A DNA stretch of 64,000 bases from Amycolatopsis sp. NBC_00345 (GTDB lineage: Bacteria > Actinomycetota > Actinomycetes > Mycobacteriales > Pseudonocardiaceae): NCBI RefSeq assembly GCF_036116635.1, contig NZ_CP107995.1, positions 8,928,001-8,992,000 on the forward strand. The letters run 5' to 3'. Below, in pieces: positions 16,942 to 24,738 of the stretch. The first letter of the stretch is position 1; every line of letters starts with the position of its first letter. The notes under the pieces were generated by a model. The model ran no database searches, was not told the origin of the DNA, and saw only the letters and a list, made by a program, of their open reading frames with translations. Made by a program: the position numbers and the translations under genes.

Positions 16942-19900
16942 ATGAGCACGCTGCAGTTCAAGAAGTCGCCGCGGCTGGCCGCGCCGCGCCCGCCGGGCGG
17001 CGAGGTGCACCTCGAGCCACCACCCGAGGTGCCCCGCACGATCCCGGGCAGCATCATCGCGAAGCTGATTCCCGGCGTGATGATCTTCGCCTCGCTCGGG
17101 ATGATGGGCTTCATGTTCACGTCGTCCAAGGGCAACCCGACGACGATCATGATGAGCGGCATGATGCTGATGGGCACCGTCGGCATGCTCGCGGGCGGCG
17201 GCGGCAAGGGCGGCGGCGCCAAGAAGGCCGAGATGGACGAGGACCGCAAGGACTACCTGCGCTACCTCGGCCAGATGCGCGACCGCGCCCGTGAGGCGAT
17301 GGTCGACCAGCGCGCCGCGCTCGAGTGGGTGCACCCGGACCCGCAGAGCCTGTGGTCGCTCGCGGCCAGCCGCCGCATGTGGGAGCGCCGGCAGAACGAC
17401 CAGGACTTCCTCCACCTGCGCGTCGGCCGCAGCTCGCACCGTCTCGCCACGCGGCTGGTCCCGCCCCAGACCGGCCCGGTCGACGAGCTGGAGCCGATCG
17501 CCACCCTCGCGCTGCGCCGGTTCGTGCGCGCGCACTCGATCGTGCCCGATCTGCCCACGCAGATCACCCTGCGCGGGTTCGCCGCGGTGAGCATGCAGGG
17601 CGACCGCGCGCTGACCCGCGGCCTCGCCCGCGCCATGGTCGCGCAGCTGGTCGCCTTCCACGGCCCCGACGACGTGATGATCGCGATCGCCACCGCGGGC
17701 CGGGCGAAGGAGGAGTGGGAGTGGGCGAAGTGGCTCCCGCACGTCCAGCACCCCACCCTGTCCGACGGCATCGGGCAGCTGCGCATGATGGCCGGCTCGC
17801 TCGCCCAGATCGAGCAGTGGCTCGACGAGGAGCTGCGTGACCGGCAGCGGTTCTCCCGCAACGCCACGCCGGCCCCGGACCAGCCGCACGTCGTGATCAT
17901 CGTCGACGACGCCGAGGTCACCCGCGAGGAGCAGATCATCCTCGAGGAGGGCCTGGTCGGCGTCACGCTGATCGACCTGTCCGAGTCCGTCGGCAACCTC
18001 GCCGCCCGCCGTGGCCTGCGGCTGGTCGTCGAGCCGGAGCGCCTCGGCGCCCGCAGCGCCGGCGGAGTGGAGTGGTTCGGCCGTCCGGACACGCTCACGG
18101 TCGTCGAGGCCGAGGCGCTGTCCCGGCTGATCGCGCCGTACCGCGTCGGCACCGCGACCGGCGCGGATGTGAGCGACGAGGAGCCGCTCCTGTCCAACCC
18201 GTCGCTGCTGGAGCTGCTCGGCATCCCCGGCGACCCGATGACCTTCGACGTCCAGCAGGCCTGGCGGCCCCGCCCGATCCGCGACCGCTACCGCGTGCCG
18301 TTCGGCGTCGGCGAGTACGGCCAGCCGGTCGAGCTGGACATCAAGGAAGCCGCGGCCGAAGGCATGGGCCCGCACGGCCTGTGCATCGGCGCCACCGGTT
18401 CCGGTAAGTCGGAGTTCCTCCGCACGTTGGTGCTGGGCATGCTCGCCACGCACTCGTCGAGCACGCTCAACTTCGTCCTGGTCGACTTCAAGGGTGGTGC
18501 GACGTTCCTCGGGCTGGACAAGGCGCCGCACGTCTCCGCGGTCATCACCAACCTCGCGGACGAGGTCACGCTGGTCGACCGTATGCGCGACGCGCTGGCC
18601 GGCGAGATGAACCGGCGCCAGGAGGCGCTGAAGAACGGCGGTAACTTCAAGAACGTCTGGGAGTACGAGAAGGCCCGCGAGAACGGCGCCGACCTCGACC
18701 CGCTGCCCGCGCTGTTCATCGTCTGTGACGAGTTCTCCGAACTGCTGGCGGCGAAGCCGGACTTCATCGACCTGTTCGTCGCCATCGGCCGGCTGGGCCG
18801 GTCGCTGCAGATGCACATGCTGCTCGCCTCGCAGCGGCTCGAAGAGGGCAAGCTGCGCGGGCTCGACTCGCACCTGTCGTACCGGATCGGCCTGAAGACG
18901 TTCTCCGCGGCGGAGTCCCGCGCGGCGATCGGCGTGCCGGACGCGTTCGAGCTGCCGTCGGTCCCCGGTGGCGGTTACCTCAAGTTCGACACGTCCACGC
19001 TGGTGCGGTTCAAGGCGTCCTACGTCTCGGGCGCGTACCGGCCGGCCGGCATCCAGGCGGCCGGCCCGGCCGCCACGGTGGTGCGCGCGGACAAGCGGCC
19101 GCAGCTGTTCGTGCCGGACTTCGTGGAGCTGCCGAAGGAACCCGAGCCGCAGCAGCAGCTCGAGGAAGAGCCGAAGGCGGAGGAGAAGCAGCCCGAAGAG
19201 GCGGTCGAGCCGAGCGAGCTCGACGTCATCGTCTCGCGGCTGGTGGGCCAGGGCCCGCCGGCGCACGAGGTGTGGCTGCCGCCGCTGAACGAGCCGAACT
19301 CGCTGGACACGCTGCTGCCGAACCTGAACCCCACGGACGACCGTGGGCTGTCCCCGGTCGGGTTCTTCGGAAACGGCAGGCTGCAGGTGCCGATGGGCAT
19401 CGTCGACCGGCCGTACGAGCAGCGGCGCGACATGCTGTGGGCGGACTTCGCCGGTGCGGCGGGCCACGGTGTGCTCGCCGGCGGGCCGCAGTCGGGCAAG
19501 TCGACCATGCTCCGCACGCTGATCATGTCGATGGCGCTCACGCACACGCCGGAAGAGGTGCAGTTCTACTGCCTCGACCTCGGTGGTGGCACGCTGGCCG
19601 GCCTGGCCGACCTGCCGCACGTCGGCGGGGTCGCGGTGGCCCGGCGTGAGCCGGACAAGGCCCGCCGCATCGTCGCCGAGCTGACCACCCTGCTCACCGA
19701 GCGGGAGGGCCGGTTCGGGGCCATGGGCATCGACTCGATGAACGAGTTCCGCAACCGCAAGCGCCGCGGCGAGATCCCGCCGGAGCAGGACGCGTTCGGC
19801 GACGCGTTCCTGGTGGTGGACAACTGGCGGGCGCTGCGCGACGACTTCGAGGAGCTCGAGACCTCGATCACCCGGCTGGCCACGCAGGGCCTGTCGTACG

Positions 19901-20958
19901 GCGTGCACGTGGTGATCTCGGCCAACCGCTGGGCCGACCTGCGCCCGGCGATCAAGGACATGCTGGGCACGCGGTTCGAGCTGCGCCTCGGTGACCCGAC
20001 CGAGTCGGACATCGACCGCCGCACCGCGGTCAACGTCCCGGCCGGCCGCCCCGGTCGTGGCCTGACCCGGGAAAAGCTGCACATGCTCACCGGCCTGCCG
20101 CGGATCGACGGGTCCAGCGACGCGGACACAGTCGCCGCGGGCGTGGCGGACGCCGTCGCGAAGGTCCGTGGCGCGTGGCGTGGCCGCCCGGCCCCGCAGG
20201 TCCGCCTGCTGCCGGAGATGATCACCTACGAAGACGTCCTCAGGGCCGACACGAGGCGCGACTCCAAGCTGGTGCCGATCGGCGTCAACGAGGAAGACCT
20301 CCAGCCGATCTACCTGGACTTCAACGCCGACCCGCACTTCTTCGCGTTCGCGGACGGCGAGTCGGGCAAGACGAACCTGCTGCGGCAGATCGTGCGGGGC
20401 ATCACCGACCGGTTCACGTCGCAGGAGGCCGTGATCCTGCTGGTCGACTACCGCCGCACGATGCTCGGGTTCCTCAGCGGCGACTCGCTGCTCGGGTACG
20501 CCGTGTCGGCGACGCAGCTGGACAGCATGGTCCAGGACGTCTACGGGTCGATGACGCGGCGCCTGCCGGGTCCGGACGTCACCCAGGAGCAGCTGAAGAC
20601 GCGGTCCTGGTGGACCGGGCCGGACCTGTTCATCCTGGTCGACGACTACGACCTGGTGGTCACGCAGACCAACAACCCGCTCAAGCCGCTCTCGGACTTC
20701 CTGGCCCAGGCGAAGGACGTCGGCCTGCACCTGATCGTCGTCCGCCGCACCGGTGGCGCGAGCCGGGCGTCGTACGACCCGATCATCGGCAAGCTCAAGG
20801 AGATCGCGGCGCCGGGCATGGTCATGAACGGCTCGAAGGACGAGGGTGCGCTGATCGGCAACATCAGGCCGAGCGCCATGCCGCCGGGCCGGGGCAACCT
20901 GCTCACCCGCAAGGCGGGCAAGCAGCTCGTGCAGGTGTCGTGGATCCAGCCGGACTGA
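16942..20958 (+). CDS. eccC: Type VII secretion ATPase EccC (fused EccCa/EccCb)
   Basis: FtsK/SpoIIIE-family motor of the ESX system. Two N-terminal membrane helices (about 40-85) precede three ATPase domains. The first has Walker A GATGSGKS at 483-490 and Walker B acid pair Asp596-Glu597 (VCDEFSEL). The second has GGPQSGKS at 847-854, and the third DGESGKT at 1138-1144 with LVDDYD. A Gln/Glu-rich linker at about 730-755 joins domains 1 and 2. The single chain of 1338 residues is the fused form, as in ESX-4. ATG 16942 follows GAGGGG; the frame upstream to 16846 has no binding site. Confidence 0.97.
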   Translation: MSTLQFKKSPRLAAPRPPGGEVHLEPPPEVPRTIPGSIIAKLIPGVMIFASLGMMGFMFTSSKGNPTTIMMSGMMLMGTVGMLAGGGGKGGGAKKAEMDEDRKDYLRYLGQMRDRAREAMVDQRAALEWVHPDPQSLWSLAASRRMWERRQNDQDFLHLRVGRSSHRLATRLVPPQTGPVDELEPIATLALRRFVRAHSIVPDLPTQITLRGFAAVSMQGDRALTRGLARAMVAQLVAFHGPDDVMIAIATAGRAKEEWEWAKWLPHVQHPTLSDGIGQLRMMAGSLAQIEQWLDEELRDRQRFSRNATPAPDQPHVVIIVDDAEVTREEQIILEEGLVGVTLIDLSESVGNLAARRGLRLVVEPERLGARSAGGVEWFGRPDTLTVVEAEALSRLIAPYRVGTATGADVSDEEPLLSNPSLLELLGIPGDPMTFDVQQAWRPRPIRDRYRVPFGVGEYGQPVELDIKEAAAEGMGPHGLCIGATGSGKSEFLRTLVLGMLATHSSSTLNFVLVDFKGGATFLGLDKAPHVSAVITNLADEVTLVDRMRDALAGEMNRRQEALKNGGNFKNVWEYEKARENGADLDPLPALFIVCDEFSELLAAKPDFIDLFVAIGRLGRSLQMHMLLASQRLEEGKLRGLDSHLSYRIGLKTFSAAESRAAIGVPDAFELPSVPGGGYLKFDTSTLVRFKASYVSGAYRPAGIQAAGPAATVVRADKRPQLFVPDFVELPKEPEPQQQLEEEPKAEEKQPEEAVEPSELDVIVSRLVGQGPPAHEVWLPPLNEPNSLDTLLPNLNPTDDRGLSPVGFFGNGRLQVPMGIVDRPYEQRRDMLWADFAGAAGHGVLAGGPQSGKSTMLRTLIMSMALTHTPEEVQFYCLDLGGGTLAGLADLPHVGGVAVARREPDKARRIVAELTTLLTEREGRFGAMGIDSMNEFRNRKRRGEIPPEQDAFGDAFLVVDNWRALRDDFEELETSITRLATQGLSYGVHVVISANRWADLRPAIKDMLGTRFELRLGDPTESDIDRRTAVNVPAGRPGRGLTREKLHMLTGLPRIDGSSDADTVAAGVADAVAKVRGAWRGRPAPQVRLLPEMITYEDVLRADTRRDSKLVPIGVNEEDLQPIYLDFNADPHFFAFADGESGKTNLLRQIVRGITDRFTSQEAVILLVDYRRTMLGFLSGDSLLGYAVSATQLDSMVQDVYGSMTRRLPGPDVTQEQLKTRSWWTGPDLFILVDDYDLVVTQTNNPLKPLSDFLAQAKDVGLHLIVVRRTGGASRASYDPIIGKLKEIAAPGMVMNGSKDEGALIGNIRPSAMPPGRGNLLTRKAGKQLVQVSWIQPD

Positions 20959-20998
20959 GGTCGGCAGGAGTGCGTTATAGCGTCAGCGGGGCTTTCCG

Positions 20999-23143
20999 GT
21001 GACGGTGCGGGTGGCGGTGGACTTCGGGACATCGAGCACCTGCGTCGTCATCTCCGTCAACGGCCGCGAACCGCAGGTCGTGGTGATCGACGGGTTGCCG
21101 CTGATGTCGTCGGCGGTCTACGCGGCCGCCGACGGCACGCTGTTCGTCGGCCAGGAGGCCGAGCGGCAGGCGGCCATCGACCCGTCGCGGTACGAGCCGA
21201 ACCCGAAGCGGCGGATCGACGAGGGCGAGCTGCTGCTCGGCGACTCCGTGCTGCGGGTCACCGACGTCGTGCACGCCGTGCTGGGCCGGGTGGTGACCGA
21301 GGCCCGGCGGATCGTGGGCGACGCCGAGGTCGACCTGCTTGTCCTCACCCACCCAGCCGACTGGGGCGCGATCCGCACCCGGCTGCTCCGCCAGGCCGCG
21401 GGCCGGCTGGCGCGGGAGGTCGCGCTGGTACCCGAGCCGGTCGCCGCGGCGGTGTACCACGCGGCCACGTTCGCGCCGGCCGCGCAGGCTGACGACCGCA
21501 CGGTCGAGTTCAGCGGCCGTCCCGGCGACGCGCTCGCGGTGCTGGACCTCGGCGGCGGCACGGTGGACGTCAGCGTGGTGCAGCGGCTGCCGGAAGCGCC
21601 GCACGACCGGGCGCGGCGGCCGTCGCCCGGAGCCGCTCAGGCCGGGGTGCCCCCGCGCGGCGGGTTCCAGGTGCTGGCCACCCGCGGTGACCCGAGCTTC
21701 GGCGGCGCTGACATCGACCAGGCGCTGCTGGAGCACGTCGGCTCGCTGGTGTCGGCCGCCGATCCCGACGCGTGGCGTCAGCTGGTGGAGGGCCGTGAGC
21801 TGACCGACCGGCGGCGCCGGCGCGTGCTGCGCCAGGACGTCCGCGGCGCGAAAGAGACGCTCTCCCGGCACGCCTACACCGACGTGCCGATGCCATCGCC
21901 GTTCGCCGACGCGCACGTGACGCGTGAGGATCTGGAGCGGCTGATCACGGCGCCGCTGGGCCGCGCGGTCGAACTCACCAGCGCGGCCATCGCCGAAGCG
22001 GGACTGCGGCCGAAGCAGCTGACGGCGATCTTCCTCGTCGGCGGGTCCAGCCGGATCCCGATGATCTCGCGGCTCGTGCACGAGCGCACCGGCGTCGTGC
22101 CGACGAGCCTGGACCAGCCGGAGACCGTGGTGGCGCGAGGCGCGCTGCGCGCGGTGCTCGTGGACCCGGACCGGACCGGCGCGTTGCCCGGCTCGTCCGT
22201 GGCGCGCCTTGGCGGGACTCAGGACCAGCACGGGGAACGCACCGAGGTCGTCCGCCCGCGGGAGCTGCCGCGCGATGGCCGGGCCGACGCCGAGAGCCGC
22301 ACGGAGCTGCTGTCGCGGCCGGGGCGCACGCCGTCGGGGCCGATCCCGGTCGTGCGCCCGCCGTCGCCGGGTCGGAGCGGTTACGGCGGCCCGGTGCCCG
22401 GTGGCGTCGCGAACGCGGTGCCCGGTGGCGCCGGACCCGCGCTCGGCGGCGGGCCCAGCGGTGGGCCCGCGTTGGGCGGTGGACGCGGTGGCGGCCCCGT
22501 CGGCCCGAACGCCGTCCGTCCGGGCGGGATGTCGCAGCCGGGGCGCGCACCGTGGGCGCCGTCGCCAGGCCGCGACGACGCCGAGGCGAACGGCAGGAAG
22601 CGGCGCTCGAAGCTGCTGTGGATCGTGCCCGCCGCGGTGGCCCTGCTCGTCGCGGGGCTCGTGGTGTTCCTGACGACCCGGACGAGCGACCAGTCCGGCA
22701 CGGCGCAGGGCCGGACGTACGCGCAGTACGATTTCAGCCTTGTCGCGCCCGAAGACTGGGTGCAGACGAGCGACCAGGTCGCCCAGCGGCAGGTGATCCT
22801 GCACCCGCAGGAGTCCGCCGGGGGCAACGATCTCGTCGTCGCGCAGGAGTACGTCATGGACTATGACGCGACGGCGGACCGGCAGCGGCTCATCACCGCA
22901 TTGCGGGCCGAAGCGGGTAGTCAGGAGAAGTACAGCGGATTCGATCCCGGCATGACCTATGGTGGCCGCACCGTCGTCGGCTACCACGAGACCAAGGGCG
23001 ACCAGTTACAGGTCGACTGGTACGTGGTCGTGCAGGGGAAGTTCCGCGTGCACGTCGGCTGTCAGTACAACGTGCCGGCGTTGCGACAGCGTGTCGCCGC
23101 GGCCTGTGACCAGGTCGTGCGAACGCTGAAGATCACCAGCTGA
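20999..23143 (+). CDS. Hsp70-like ATPase fused to type VII secretion-associated domain (Rv3446c family)
   Basis: 714 residues. Residues 1-390 are an Hsp70/actin-fold ATPase (VAVDFGTSSTCVVIS phosphate loop, VLDLGGGTVDVSVV, IFLVGGSSRIPM) without the Hsp70 substrate-binding domain. Residues 400-540 are Gly/Pro-rich and disordered. One membrane helix lies at about 545-567. The last 140 residues are extracytoplasmic and match the C-terminal domain I know from the ESX-4 protein Rv3446c. The gene follows eccC by 40 bases, as Rv3446c follows eccC4. It could couple cytosolic ATP binding to the periplasmic side; the function is unknown. Confidence 0.88.
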   Translation: MTVRVAVDFGTSSTCVVISVNGREPQVVVIDGLPLMSSAVYAAADGTLFVGQEAERQAAIDPSRYEPNPKRRIDEGELLLGDSVLRVTDVVHAVLGRVVTEARRIVGDAEVDLLVLTHPADWGAIRTRLLRQAAGRLAREVALVPEPVAAAVYHAATFAPAAQADDRTVEFSGRPGDALAVLDLGGGTVDVSVVQRLPEAPHDRARRPSPGAAQAGVPPRGGFQVLATRGDPSFGGADIDQALLEHVGSLVSAADPDAWRQLVEGRELTDRRRRRVLRQDVRGAKETLSRHAYTDVPMPSPFADAHVTREDLERLITAPLGRAVELTSAAIAEAGLRPKQLTAIFLVGGSSRIPMISRLVHERTGVVPTSLDQPETVVARGALRAVLVDPDRTGALPGSSVARLGGTQDQHGERTEVVRPRELPRDGRADAESRTELLSRPGRTPSGPIPVVRPPSPGRSGYGGPVPGGVANAVPGGAGPALGGGPSGGPALGGGRGGGPVGPNAVRPGGMSQPGRAPWAPSPGRDDAEANGRKRRSKLLWIVPAAVALLVAGLVVFLTTRTSDQSGTAQGRTYAQYDFSLVAPEDWVQTSDQVAQRQVILHPQESAGGNDLVVAQEYVMDYDATADRQRLITALRAEAGSQEKYSGFDPGMTYGGRTVVGYHETKGDQLQVDWYVVVQGKFRVHVGCQYNVPALRQRVAAACDQVVRTLKITS

Positions 23144-23152
23144 GGAGTGCCC

Positions 23153-23509
23153 GTGCCGTCCGAACCCGAATCCGCAACGGCGGCTTTCACCCGAGCGGGG
23201 CAGGACGCGGTCACGTACGCGCGCCGCGTCGCCGGCACCGCGCTCGCCCGCAACGAGCGGCACCGCAGCGAGAACCGGGAGCTGCTGAAGCAGTTCGGCC
23301 GTCAGCGGCTCTCCGGCGGGGCCGAACCGGTGCCGAGTGTGCTGCGGGGCGCCGCCCAGCGGTTCCGCGCGGCGCGCGGCCTGCCCGTGCCGGAGGTCCC
23401 CTCCGCGGCGGAATTGGCGGAGCCGGCGCCGAATTCCGCACCGCGTCCACCACGGACGAGTGAAGATGACGAAGACTTTTCGCAGTTGCGAATCATGCGC
23501 CAGGCGTAG
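23153..23509 (+). CDS. Uncharacterised small ESX-4 locus protein with acidic DDEDF tail
   Basis: 118 residues, not recognised. GTG 23153 has GAGGAG five bases upstream; the in-frame GTG at 23147 overlaps that site. The N-terminal half is helical and Arg-rich (YARRVAGTALARNERHRSENRELLKQFGRQ), then a Pro/Ala linker, then the tail SEDDEDFSQLRIMRQA. The acidic patch followed by DF resembles the tails of the 33394 and 36098 products (DDDDFANTDW, DDDDFSNNSW). It is co-transcribed with the Hsp70-like gene (9-base gap). Confidence 0.8.
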   Translation: MPSEPESATAAFTRAGQDAVTYARRVAGTALARNERHRSENRELLKQFGRQRLSGGAEPVPSVLRGAAQRFRAARGLPVPEVPSAAELAEPAPNSAPRPPRTSEDDEDFSQLRIMRQA

Positions 23510-23685
23510 TGAATCCGCTTCGGTTGCCGCTGTGCGTCTGCTAACCACGCAGGTGGAAGTCTTCTTTTTCGACAACAGGTCTTCGTACGGCCCGTACCTG
23601 GCGCTGCGTGCGGCGATCGGTTCCCGGATCTCGCGTTCCCGCAAGCAACTACTTGCCGCCAAACAGCGACAAGGGGGAACCAGTC

Positions 23686-23748
23686 ATGGCAATGTCTTCG
23701 TCGTAGGTCCGTACGAAACAAACACGAGCTAGTGTGGACAACCACTAA
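23686..23748 (+). promoter_or_regulatory. Leader region of the WXG100 pair with micro-ORF and TAGTGT box
   Basis: The 257 bases between 23509 and 23767 have lower GC. AAGGGGG precedes a six-codon ORF, MAMSSS (23686-23706). CTAGTGTG at 23729 could be a -10 element for the Esx pair; the same CTAGTGTG occurs before the 30129 WXG cassette (30087). No clear -35 is present. Confidence 0.3.
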
Positions 23749-23766
23749 ATGAAGGGGGTAGCTCCC

Positions 23767-24087
23767 ATGGCTGGCGGTTTTACAGGGACTCCGGAGCAGT
23801 TCACCGACGCTGAGGGTCGCGTCACCGACGTTCGCGCCCGGATGGACCAGAACCTCTCGCAGCTGCGCGACCGGATCGAAGCGACCCGCGCGGGGTGGCA
23901 GGGCGAGGCGCAGAAGGCGTTCGACCACGTCATGCAGCGCTTCGACGAGGACGGCAAGGGCATGAACCAGGCCCTGCAGAACATCGCGAACCTGCTCCAG
24001 GAAGCGGGCTCCAAGTACAAGCGCTCTGAGGAGCAGCAGCAGGAGATCATGCAGTCGATGAACAAGGGCTTCGGCGTCCTCGGCTGA
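23767..24087 (+). CDS. WXG100 family ESX secretion target (EsxU position)
   Basis: 106-residue helical hairpin secreted by the ESX system, normally as a heterodimer. The turn is TRAGWQGEAQKAFDHVM, with W-x-G at about residues 43-45. ATG 23767 follows GAAGGGGG; an in-frame ATG at 23749 would add six residues before that site. The motif GFGVLG ends the protein. A second WXG100 gene follows after 69 bases. The pair takes the place of esxU/esxT at the end of the M. tuberculosis ESX-4 operon. Confidence 0.92.
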   Translation: MAGGFTGTPEQFTDAEGRVTDVRARMDQNLSQLRDRIEATRAGWQGEAQKAFDHVMQRFDEDGKGMNQALQNIANLLQEAGSKYKRSEEQQQEIMQSMNKGFGVLG

Positions 24088-24156
24088 TCTGGGCTTCCCG
24101 CCCGGTTTTCTTTCCACCCCAGACTTCTTCTTCACTGATTCGCAAGGGAGTGCACC

Positions 24157-24444
24157 ATGGCTGACGGCATTGTTGTCGATTACGCCACCATCCACGCGGC
24201 TGCCGACGACTGCACGTCGACGGGCAAGGAGCTGCAGCAGTCGTTCGACACCCTCAAGGACGACCTGAACCCGCTGATCCAGAGCTGGTCCGGTGAAGCC
24301 AAGGACCAGTACATGAACGCGCAGCGTGAGTGGGACCAGAAGTTCGAGGACCTCAAGCAGGTTCTCGCGCAGATCGCCGCGGTGCTGCCGCAGATCGCGG
24401 ATGGTTACCAGAGCACGGACAAGGGCGTTCAGAACCTGTTCTGA
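24157..24444 (+). CDS. WXG100 family ESX secretion target (EsxT position)
   Basis: 95-residue WXG100 protein. The two helices flank QSWSGEAKDQYMNAQREWDQK, given here as the WSG turn (about residues 46-48) and following helix. ATG 24157 is preceded by AAGGGAG. A C-terminal Y-x3-D/E type secretion signal is plausible (YQSTDKGVQNLF: Y followed by D four residues later). It is presumably the partner of the 23767 product. A canonical terminator follows directly, so this ends the eccC operon. Confidence 0.92.
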   Translation: MADGIVVDYATIHAAADDCTSTGKELQQSFDTLKDDLNPLIQSWSGEAKDQYMNAQREWDQKFEDLKQVLAQIAAVLPQIADGYQSTDKGVQNLF

Positions 24445-24464
24445 GCCACCTCCGGCCGAAACCA

Positions 24465-24502
24465 CGGCGGGCCAGGCACTTCGGTGCCGGCCCGCCGTTT
24501 TT
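24465..24502 (+). terminator. Rho-independent terminator after WXG100 pair
   Basis: CGGCGGGCC (24465-24473) pairs with GGCCCGCCG (24489-24497). An inner GGCAC/GTGCC stem closes on a TTCG loop and TTTTT follows. It is the clearest intrinsic terminator in the ESX region. The 230 bases after it to 24738 are lower in GC and hold no recognisable gene. Confidence 0.92.
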
Positions 24503-24738
24503 CGTTGCCGGGCAAAGAGTTCAGCGATTTTTTGTTCGTGCGACACCGGTGCGTCACGTAATTCGGCGACGGCCTGAGGGTGCCGTCGCGTCATAGTTTT
24601 CCGGTTGGGTGCTGATTGATGGCGCCGGCCAAGAATGCCGTTGCGTCACGGATTAGGTGTGACGAATTGACCGAGGCTGTCTCCGCATCGGTGAATTAAG
24701 CGGGCAGGTCGGCCGAGGATGCTTGGTGCGGCAGGAAA

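Noticed and set aside
16753..20730. 1325-codon open frame antisense to eccC
   Set aside because: It mirrors the GC-rich codons of eccC, has no family features and is rich in Arg/His/Val runs typical of antisense frames. eccC has complete domain motifs.
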